Assembly: GCF_003265355.1 (NCBI RefSeq)
Contig: NZ_QFRW01000328.1
Span: 1 to 57,283, forward strand
DNA: 57,283 nt
Reading direction: 5' to 3'
From: Glycomyces dulcitolivorans
GTDB taxonomy: Bacteria; Actinomycetota; Actinomycetes; Mycobacteriales; Micromonosporaceae
Part shown: in pieces, positions 51,316 to 57,283 of the stretch
Layout: each line of letters begins with the position of its first letter
How positions within the stretch are numbered: the first letter of the stretch is position 1
Position numbers and translations under genes: made by a program
The notes under the pieces: model-generated
Seen by the model: the letters and a program-made list of their open reading frames with translations, nothing else
What the model was told of the DNA's origin: nothing
Database searches by the model: none

Positions 51316-52401
51316 TCAGCGGAGGCCGTTGAAGAAGGCGGCGATGTCGGCGGCGAGTTCGGTCGGGGCGGCGTGGTGGAGGTAGTGGGAGTCCTGGTCG
51401 TAGATGTTCCAGGAGCGGATGTCGGCGTGGTCGCGCTGGGCGAAGTTGCGGATGCCGTGGAAGTCGCCGGAGGCGCCGGCGAGGGCGAGCGGGACGGTGG
51501 TGGGGGCGGTCGGGGCCTCGGCCTGGGCGTTCTCGTAGTAGAGGCGTGTGGAGGACCCGGCGGTGCCGGTGAACCAGTAGACGGCGACGTTGGTGAGGAC
51601 GAAGTCGTCGTCGACGGTCTCGTCGAGGAGCTGGGCGTTCCAGCCGAGGAGCCCGACGGGCGAGTCGGCGAGGGCGTGCGCGAGGGTCTGCGGCTGCTGG
51701 GAGTGCAGGGTGTTGAACGCGGACTTGTGCTTCATGAAGTGGTCGAGGGTCTCCAGGGTCGCGAAGTCCTCGGGGGCGAGGCCCTCGAACTCGGCGGGGT
51801 CGCCGCTGGGGAAGGAGAACACCTGGGTGACGTGGACGCCCGCGACGTGCTCGGGGTCGGTGCGGCCGACCTCCGGGGAGATCATCGACCCGGCGTCGTT
51901 GCCGACCGCGCCGTAGCGGGTGTAGCCGAGGCGGGCCATCAGCTCGGCCCAGGCGCGGGCGATGCGCTGGTTGTCCCAACCGGGCTCGGTGGTCGGGCCG
52001 GAGAAGCCGAAGCCGGGAATCGAGGGGATGACGAGATGGAACCCGGCGGCGGTGAGGGGTTCGACGACGTCGAGGAATTCGACGACCGAGCCGGGCCAGC
52101 CGTGGGTGAGGATGAGCGGGAAGGCGTCCTCGCGCTCGGAGCGGGCATGGACGAAGTGGACGTTCTGCCCGTCGATCCCGGTGGTGAACTGGGGGTGCGC
52201 GTTGAGGCGCTCTTCCCATGCGCGCCAGTCGTAACCGTCCCGCCAGTACTCGACGAGGTGCTTGACCCGCTCGGTGCTGACGCCGTAGGGGCCGGGGATC
52301 TGGTCGGCGTAGCGGACCCGCGCGAGGCGCTCCTGGAGGTCCTTCAGGTCGGCGTCGGCGATGTCGACGGTGAACCGTTCGATGCGGTGCTCGTTGCTCA
52401 T
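51316..52401 (-). CDS. Epoxide hydrolase (alpha/beta-hydrolase with EHN domain)
   Basis: A 361-residue epoxide hydrolase of the microsomal type. It has the N-terminal EHN domain (LQERLARVRYADQIPG...WRAWEERLNA), the oxyanion motif HGWPGS and nucleophile Asp in GNDAGS. A cap domain and the catalytic His region HYLHHAAP near the C-terminus follow. It opens epoxides to diols in the cytoplasm. The ATG at 52401 is the natural start, and the longer frame runs over the neighbouring LysR gene and is not real. It lies 76 bases downstream of that LysR gene on the same strand. Confidence 0.92.
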   Translation of the reverse strand: MSNEHRIERFTVDIADADLKDLQERLARVRYADQIPGPYGVSTERVKHLVEYWRDGYDWRAWEERLNAHPQFTTGIDGQNVHFVHARSEREDAFPLILTHGWPGSVVEFLDVVEPLTAAGFHLVIPSIPGFGFSGPTTEPGWDNQRIARAWAELMARLGYTRYGAVGNDAGSMISPEVGRTDPEHVAGVHVTQVFSFPSGDPAEFEGLAPEDFATLETLDHFMKHKSAFNTLHSQQPQTLAHALADSPVGLLGWNAQLLDETVDDDFVLTNVAVYWFTGTAGSSTRLYYENAQAEAPTAPTTVPLALAGASGDFHGIRNFAQRDHADIRSWNIYDQDSHYLHHAAPTELAADIAAFFNGLR

Positions 52402-52477
52402 GGCTCTTACGATGCCGCAGGTCAGGGGTCGGAACAAGGGCGAATCGCAGGACGCGCGTGTTGCCTCGCAACACGAT

Positions 52478-53404
52478 CTAGACGGTCCAGCCCGCGCCGC
52501 GGCTGTGCTCGGCGGCGACGTCGGCGAACGCCTGCACGAGGGGGTTGCGGGAGGAGCGGGGCCACACCAGGCGCACCGGCATCGGCGGCAGGCCGATGAG
52601 CGGGAGGACGACGACGCCGGGCCGGTGGTAGGAGTCCAGGAGCGACATGAACGTGAGGTGCGCGAGCTGCTGCTCGGCGACGAGGCGGAGCACGTCCTCG
52701 ATGTACTCGGCGGTGACGCGGCGCAGCCGGATCTCGCGCCCGGCGGGCGTGGTCTGCGGGGTCCAGGCGGCGCCGTACCACTGCGGCAGTTGGGGGTAGA
52801 CGACCTCGTGGTCGGCGAGGTCCTCGATGTCGACGACGGCGCGTTCGGCGAGCGGGTGGTCGACGCCGAGCATGACGGCGCGGCGCACGCGCTGGACGAC
52901 GGGGCCGATCGCGAGGTCGGGCTCGGGCGAGTCCTCGACGGGCATCCAGGTGGCGAACACGTCAACCTGCCAGGTGGGCCGGTCGCCTTCGAGCCAGCGG
53001 AAGAGGTCGGTGGTCGGGGCGGCGTACTGGACGACGCGCGCCTGCGGGTAGGCGTGCTCGAAGGCCTGCACCAGGGCCTGCGGGACCTTCTCGGGCAGGG
53101 TGGTCGCGAAGCCGACGCGGATGACCTTCCCGGCGGGGTCGGCGGCGTCGCGGACTTCGGCGAGCGCCCGTTCGATCCGCACGTACGCGGCGCGGAACTC
53201 GGCGAACAGGTGCTCGCCGGCGCGGGTGAGGCGCACGGTGCGGCTGGTGCGCTCGAACAGGGCGGCCCCGGCGCGGCGTTCGAGGGTGCGGATGAGGGCG
53301 CTGACCCTGGAGGTGGACAGGGCGAGGCGCTCGGCGGCGCGACCGAAATGCAGCTCCTCGGCGACCGTCAGGAACGCTTCGATCTCTCGCATCTCAAGGT
53401 TCAC
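52478..53404 (-). CDS. LysR family transcriptional regulator
   Basis: A 308-residue LysR regulator. The winged helix (REIEAFLTVAEELHFGRAAE and LALSTSRVSALIRTLERR, residues about 6-60) is followed by an effector domain with GKVIRVGFATTLPEKVPQAL. The start is either GTG at 53404 or ATG at 53392, with no convincing ribosome binding site for either. It is upstream of the epoxide hydrolase on the same strand and may control it. Confidence 0.9.
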   Translation of the reverse strand: MNLEMREIEAFLTVAEELHFGRAAERLALSTSRVSALIRTLERRAGAALFERTSRTVRLTRAGEHLFAEFRAAYVRIERALAEVRDAADPAGKVIRVGFATTLPEKVPQALVQAFEHAYPQARVVQYAAPTTDLFRWLEGDRPTWQVDVFATWMPVEDSPEPDLAIGPVVQRVRRAVMLGVDHPLAERAVVDIEDLADHEVVYPQLPQWYGAAWTPQTTPAGREIRLRRVTAEYIEDVLRLVAEQQLAHLTFMSLLDSYHRPGVVVLPLIGLPPMPVRLVWPRSSRNPLVQAFADVAAEHSRGAGWTV

Positions 53405-53454
53405 GCCGACAGTGTGCCCGCGCCCGGACCGGTCCGCGCGCTTCCCGAACACAA

Positions 53455-53486
53455 CCGAACGCCGCCGGATCAGCGGCGGCGTTCGG
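53455..53486 (-). terminator. Terminator of the flavoprotein reductase gene
   Basis: A perfect 13-bp stem (53455-53467 with 53474-53486) with loop GATCAG starts 14 bases after the stop at 53501 on the minus strand. Confidence 0.85.
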
Positions 53487-53500
53487 GTTCGGCGGCGGGG

Positions 53501-54853
53501 TCAGAGGCGCGAGAGGGCGTCCTCCACGGCGCGGTGGAACGTCGGGTAGGCGTAGATCATCCGGCGCAGGCTGGAGATCGGGATCCGCTCGTGGACTGCG
53601 AGCGTGAGCATCGAGAGGACTTCGCCGCCGGTGGGGCCCGCGGAGGTGGCGCCCACGAGGATGCCGCGCCCCGAGTCGGCGACGAGCTTGATGAAGCCCT
53701 CGTTGCCGGTCTTGTGGATCCAGCCGCGCGAGGAGTTCGGGATCTCGGAGATCGAGGTCGCGACGGCGAGGCCCTGGTCGCGGGCCTGCTGCTCGGTGAC
53801 GCCGACGGCGCCGACCTCGGGGTCGGTGAAGGTCACGCGCGGCACGGCGTGGTACTCGGCGCCCGCGTTCTCGTTGCCGAGGACGTGGTCGGTGACGATC
53901 TTCGCCTGGTACATCGACATGTGCGTGAACGCGCCGCGGCCGACGATGTCGCCGATCGCGTAGACGCCGTCGGTCAGGCGCAGGTGCTCGTCGGCGTCGA
54001 GGGAGCGGCCGCTCGCGTCCACGCCGACGGCCTCCAGGCCGAGGCCCCGGATGTTCGGGCGGCGGCCGGTGGCGACCAGGAGGCGGTCGGCCTCAACGGT
54101 CACGGTGCCCGCGGTGACGGCGAAGCGGTCCCCGTCGTGGGCGACGGACCCGACGGCCGCGCCGGTGTGGACGGCGATGCCCTCCTCGCGGAAGACCTTC
54201 GCGACGAGTTCGCCGGACTCGGGCTCTTCGAGCGCGAGGAGGCGCTCGGCGGCCTCGAACACGGTGACCTTGGTGCCGAAGCGCGAGAACGCCTGGGCCA
54301 GTTCGGCACCGATCGCGCCGCCGCCGAGGACGATCAGCGACTCGGGGGCCTCGGTCGCGGCTACGGCGTCGCGGTTCGTCCAGTAGGGGGTGTCGGCGAG
54401 GCCGGGGATCGGGGGGACGGCCGGTTCGGTGCCGGAGTTGAGGATGATCGCCTTCGCGACCGCGAACTCCTGCTCACCGACACGGATCGCGCCGGGGCCG
54501 GTGATGACGGCCTCGCCGCGGACGAGGCGCCCGCCGGCGTCGGTGAAGCGGTCGGCGGCGACCTGGTCGTTCCAGTCGTCGGTGGCCTCGCCGCGGATGC
54601 GCTGCGCGACGGTCGCGAAGTCGGGGGCGACGTCGGCGGTCCCGCCGAGGGCGGGCACGCGGCGGGCCTCGGCGATCGCGTCGGAGGCGCGGACGATCAT
54701 CTTCGTGGGGATGCACCCGTAGTAGGGGCATTCGCCGCCGACGAGGCGGCGCTCGACGCCGACGACGGCGAGTCCGGCGCGGGCGAGCTCGGCCGCGGCC
54801 GACTCGCCTCCGGGGCCCATGCCCACCACGACGACGTCCACTTGCTCCGGCAT
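53501..54853 (-). CDS. Pyridine nucleotide-disulfide oxidoreductase (Lpd/mercuric reductase-like)
   Basis: A 450-residue FAD enzyme of the group I disulfide reductases. It has an N-terminal FAD motif VVVGMGPGGESAA, redox-active CxxxxC in GGECPYYGCIPTK and an NAD(P) motif VLGGGAIGAELAQAF. The second FAD motif is YAIGDIVG, and a dimerisation domain follows. The C-terminal HxHPT motif that supplies the base in lipoamide dehydrogenase or glutathione reductase reads YAYPT here. A normal disulfide reductase cycle is therefore doubtful, and a quinone- or dye-reductase role as in some actinobacterial Lpd paralogues is possible. The ATG at 54853 follows GAGAGGGGT. It is divergent from the OpuC operon (244-base gap). 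Confidence 0.9.
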   Translation of the reverse strand: MPEQVDVVVVGMGPGGESAAAELARAGLAVVGVERRLVGGECPYYGCIPTKMIVRASDAIAEARRVPALGGTADVAPDFATVAQRIRGEATDDWNDQVAADRFTDAGGRLVRGEAVITGPGAIRVGEQEFAVAKAIILNSGTEPAVPPIPGLADTPYWTNRDAVAATEAPESLIVLGGGAIGAELAQAFSRFGTKVTVFEAAERLLALEEPESGELVAKVFREEGIAVHTGAAVGSVAHDGDRFAVTAGTVTVEADRLLVATGRRPNIRGLGLEAVGVDASGRSLDADEHLRLTDGVYAIGDIVGRGAFTHMSMYQAKIVTDHVLGNENAGAEYHAVPRVTFTDPEVGAVGVTEQQARDQGLAVATSISEIPNSSRGWIHKTGNEGFIKLVADSGRGILVGATSAGPTGGEVLSMLTLAVHERIPISSLRRMIYAYPTFHRAVEDALSRL

Positions 54854-55097
54854 GTCCGACCCCTCTCGCCCGTGTTCGGCGCCAACGATACCGCCGAAGC
54901 GGGGCGCGGGGGCCGCGGTCGCACCGAGCGGATCCGCGCGGGGAAACCGGTGTCGTCGAGAAGGTTCGGATGTCGTACAGGTCGGGTATTGTCGCGTGAG
55001 CGCCCGGGGCCCGATCCCGGGCGCAGGCCCGGTCGGCCGGGGTGAGGTGCGCTCGACGGCCGCGGTCCCGCGCAGTCCGAGCACCCGGAGGGGCCCG

Positions 55098-55919
55098 ATG
55101 ATCGAGTTCCGCAACGTCACCAAGCGATTCCCTGACGGGACGGTGGCCGTCGACTCGTTCGACCTGGTCATCCCCTCGCGCAAGACCACCGTGTTCGTCG
55201 GGTCGTCGGGTTGCGGCAAGACCACGCTGCTGCGCATGATCAACCGGATGGTCGAGCCGACCTCCGGCACCGTCGAGATCGACGGCGAGGACGTCGCCGC
55301 CAAGCAGGCGGTCGCGCTGCGGCGCAGCATCGGCTACGTCATGCAGAACAGCGGCCTCATGCCGCACTTCACGGTCGCCGAGAACATCGCCACCGTCCCG
55401 CGCCTCAACGGCGAGACCCGAAGGGCCGCAAAGGCGCGGGCACTGGAGCTCATGGACGTCGTCGGGCTCGACGCGTCGATGGCTGACCGGTACCCCAGCC
55501 AGCTCTCCGGCGGGCAGCAGCAGCGCGTGGGCGTCGCCCGCGGGCTCGCCTCCGACCCGAACATCCTGCTCATGGACGAGCCGTTCGGGGCCGTCGACCC
55601 GATCGTGCGCGCCGAGCTCCAGACCGAGCTGATCCGGTTGCAGCGCGACCTCGACAAGACCGTGGTGTTCGTGACCCACGATATCGACGAGGCGTTCCTC
55701 CTCGGCGACCAGGTCGCGATCCTCGCCGCGGGCGCGCAGCGGCTCCAGACCGGCAGCCCCAGCGAGATCACCGAGAACCCCGCCGACGACTTCGTGGCGG
55801 CGTTCATCGGCGCCGAGCGCGGCAAGCGCGCGCTGCGCGTCAAGCAGACGCCGCACGGCCCGGTCCTGGTCGACGCGGAGGGCCGCACGCAGGGCGTCCT
55901 CGTGGAAGACGGGGCCTGA
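55098..55919 (+). CDS. opuCA: Osmoprotectant (glycine betaine/choline) ABC ATPase
   Basis: A 273-residue ABC ATPase of the OpuCA/ProV type. It opens MIEFRNVTKRFPDGTVAVD, with Walker A FVGSSGCGKTTLLRMINR (the family-typical SGCGKTT), signature LSGGQQQRVGVARGLA and Walker B LLMDEPFGAVDP. The CBS tail of longer family members is reduced to about 30 residues. GGAGGGG lies 5 bases before the ATG. The upstream frame extension is not real. It is followed after 2 bases by the permease gene. Confidence 0.92.
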   Translation: MIEFRNVTKRFPDGTVAVDSFDLVIPSRKTTVFVGSSGCGKTTLLRMINRMVEPTSGTVEIDGEDVAAKQAVALRRSIGYVMQNSGLMPHFTVAENIATVPRLNGETRRAAKARALELMDVVGLDASMADRYPSQLSGGQQQRVGVARGLASDPNILLMDEPFGAVDPIVRAELQTELIRLQRDLDKTVVFVTHDIDEAFLLGDQVAILAAGAQRLQTGSPSEITENPADDFVAAFIGAERGKRALRVKQTPHGPVLVDAEGRTQGVLVEDGA

Positions 55920-55921
55920 GC

Positions 55922-56593
55922 ATGGAGTGGGTGTCCGCGAACCTCGACCTGATCGGGACCCTGGCGCTCGACCACCTGCGGCAGAGCGTCATCGCGATCG
56001 TCGCCGGGTTCCTGCTGTCGCTGCCGCTGGGCTGGGTCGCGTGGCGGTACCGGCTCCTGCGCGGCTGGGTCATCACCGTGACCGGGCTGCTGTACACGAT
56101 CCCGTCGCTCGCGCTGCTCATGATCCTGCCGGTGGTCGCGGGCTATCCGGCCACCAGCGAGACGAACCTGGTGATCGCCTTGACGATCTACGCGATCGCG
56201 ATCATGGTCCGCGCCGTCACCGACGGCCTCGACTCGGTCGACCCGGCGGTGCGCCGGTCCGCGACCGCGGTCGGGTACGGGGACGGGCGCCGGTTCTGGG
56301 CCGTGGACCTGCCGCTGGCCGGGCCGGTGATCCTCGCGGGCCTGCGGGTGACCGCAGTCAGCACGATCTCGCTGGCGACCGTGGGCATCCTCGTGGGCGT
56401 CACGAACCTCGGCTACCTGTTCACCAACGGCCTCCAGCGGCGGATCATCCCCGAGGTGCTGGCCGGGATCGTCGCGGTCGCGGTGATCGCGCTCCTGGTC
56501 GACCTGCTGCTCATGCTTGCCGGGCGCCGGCTCATGCCGTGGGTCCACAGCAGGGTCCCCGCCCGCCGGTCCTCTGTGGAGGCCGCGGCGTGA
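55922..56593 (+). CDS. opuCB: Osmoprotectant ABC permease (OpuCB type)
   Basis: A 223-residue membrane permease with five to six TM helices. It has the family core YTIPSLALLMILP and a docking segment around VDPAVRRSATAVGYGDGRRF. It is small and of the binding-protein-independent-domain type found in split OpuC/OsmF systems, working with a second permease. The start lies 2 bases after the ATPase stop and its end overlaps the next permease by 4 bases (GTGA). Confidence 0.92.
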   Translation: MEWVSANLDLIGTLALDHLRQSVIAIVAGFLLSLPLGWVAWRYRLLRGWVITVTGLLYTIPSLALLMILPVVAGYPATSETNLVIALTIYAIAIMVRAVTDGLDSVDPAVRRSATAVGYGDGRRFWAVDLPLAGPVILAGLRVTAVSTISLATVGILVGVTNLGYLFTNGLQRRIIPEVLAGIVAVAVIALLVDLLLMLAGRRLMPWVHSRVPARRSSVEAAA

Positions 56594-57283
56594 ACCTCCT
56601 CTCCGACGCGTTCGCGTGGCTCTTCGCGCCCGAGCAGTGGACCGGGCCGAACGCGCTCCAGCACCTGCTCGCGCAGCAGCTGTACTTCACCGCGATCGCG
56701 GTGGCGATCGCCGCGGTCATCGCGGTGCCGCTGGGCTGGGCGATCGGCCACACCGGCAAGGGCCGGGAGGTCGCCGTCGCGTTCTCCGGCGCCGCCCGCG
56801 CCGTCCCGTCGTTCGGCCTGCTGGTCCTGCTCGTGCTCCTGTTCGGGGTGCTGCACAAGCCCGAGGCCGCCACCGTCACGTTCGTGATCCTCGCGATCCC
56901 CTCGCTGCTGGCGGGCGCGTACGCGGGGTTCGAGGCGATCGACCGGCGCGTCATCGACGCCGCGCGGGCCGTGGGGATGACCGAGGCGCAGATCCTGTGG
57001 CGCGTGGAGGTCCCGCTCGGGCTGCCGCTGCTCGTCGGCGGGTTCCGCTCCGCGGTGCTCCAGGTCGTCGCCACGGTGACCATCGCCGCGTACGTCAACC
57101 TCGGCGGGCTCGGCCTGCCGATCATCACCGGCCTGAGCCTGCGCCGCTACGAGGTCGTCCTGGGCGGCGCGGTCCTGGTCGCCGTCCTCGCGCTCGTCCT
57201 CGACGCGCTGCTGTCGCTCGCGCAGCGCGCGGCCGTGCCGCACGGCGTGCGCGCCGACCGGGGCCACGCGACCGGGCCGCGCC
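56590..57283 (+). CDS. Osmoprotectant ABC permease (OpuCD type), 3' end cut by window edge
   Basis: The GTG at 56590 overlaps the previous stop (GTGA). The frame stays open to the window edge (231 residues visible). It encodes TM helices with ARAVPSFGLLVLLVLLFGV, the docking segment IDRRVIDAARAVGMTEAQIL and VTIAAYVNLGGLGLPI, all typical of OpuC/OsmW permeases. The binding lipoprotein of the system is expected just beyond the edge. Confidence 0.9.
   Translation, partial: MNLLSDAFAWLFAPEQWTGPNALQHLLAQQLYFTAIAVAIAAVIAVPLGWAIGHTGKGREVAVAFSGAARAVPSFGLLVLLVLLFGVLHKPEAATVTFVILAIPSLLAGAYAGFEAIDRRVIDAARAVGMTEAQILWRVEVPLGLPLLVGGFRSAVLQVVATVTIAAYVNLGGLGLPIITGLSLRRYEVVLGGAVLVAVLALVLDALLSLAQRAAVPHGVRADRGHATGPR

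Noticed and set aside
52361-55045. 894-codon open frame on the plus strand
   Set aside because: It is antisense to the LysR and flavoprotein reductase genes, with shadow composition.
1-57283. CRISPR arrays, insertion sequences, integrases
   Set aside because: I saw no regularly spaced repeats, terminal inverted repeats with transposase, or integrase motifs on either strand.

Overview
The window is a stretch of chromosome from a very GC-rich Actinomycetota. The evidence is third-position G/C bias in every real gene, frequent GTG and TTG starts, tRNA genes without an encoded CCA, a mycothiol-enzyme-type fold (DinB/MDMPI), an AfsR/SARP regulator, a CUT1 sugar transporter with no ATPase of its own, and WXG/YbaB cassettes. 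A Glycomyces- or Micromonospora-like genus is plausible but cannot be fixed from the sequence. I see no insertion sequence, prophage or CRISPR array.

Layout. 1-4305 (minus): pnp (its 3' end runs off the left edge), rpsO, ribF and a small membrane protein. 4539-11277: a secreted phospholipase-D-like protein, a beta-glucoside/cellobiose-type ABC importer (binding lipoprotein and two permeases) divergent from a GH1 beta-glucosidase, with LacI-type operator-like sites between them, and a ThiE/TenI-like gene. 11437-19207: a mixture of single genes (MDMPI-fold enzyme, YibE/F membrane protein, a LysR/aminotransferase divergent pair, DUF1707 protein, pterin dehydratase, beta-carbonic anhydrase, HxlR regulator, DUF1445 protein). 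19440-27738: a 1204-residue SARP regulator, a quinone oxidoreductase, an MFS exporter, a divergent XRE regulator/SDR pair and a GNAT enzyme. 27717-30827 (minus): a four-gene cassette of two YbaB-like proteins, a two-helix membrane protein and a WXG-like protein, followed upstream by a CAU tRNA.

31353-36826: a branched-chain amino-acid-type ABC importer. Its LivH subunit carries an extracellular beta-sandwich domain at the N-terminus, and its binding lipoprotein is encoded convergently across a shared terminator. 37097-42958: membrane proteins, a PfkB kinase, a glutaminyl cyclase lipoprotein, an RlmA-like rRNA methyltransferase and a TetR regulator. 43109-46866: an MFS sugar-type transporter with a cytoplasmic GH3 beta-glucosidase. 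46944-49074: small membrane or envelope proteins around a tRNA-Asn gene.

The most striking region is 49219-51259, an array of three structured RNAs directly upstream of a Ro60/Rsr (TROVE + vWA) gene. All three share a stem / identical 5' internal-loop strand / stem architecture whose helices change sequence but keep pairing. Two of them carry, inside the stem-loop, a T-arm, a capped acceptor-like helix and a D-arm in that order, i.e. a circularly permuted tRNA without an anticodon arm. These are convincing Y RNAs of the tRNA-mimic class, and the third lies in the leader of the Ro60 mRNA. The window ends (51316-57283) with an epoxide hydrolase, a LysR regulator, a disulfide-reductase-like flavoprotein and an OpuC-type osmoprotectant ABC operon running off the right edge.

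Most convergent gene pairs are separated by long near-perfect hairpins that probably terminate both transcripts.
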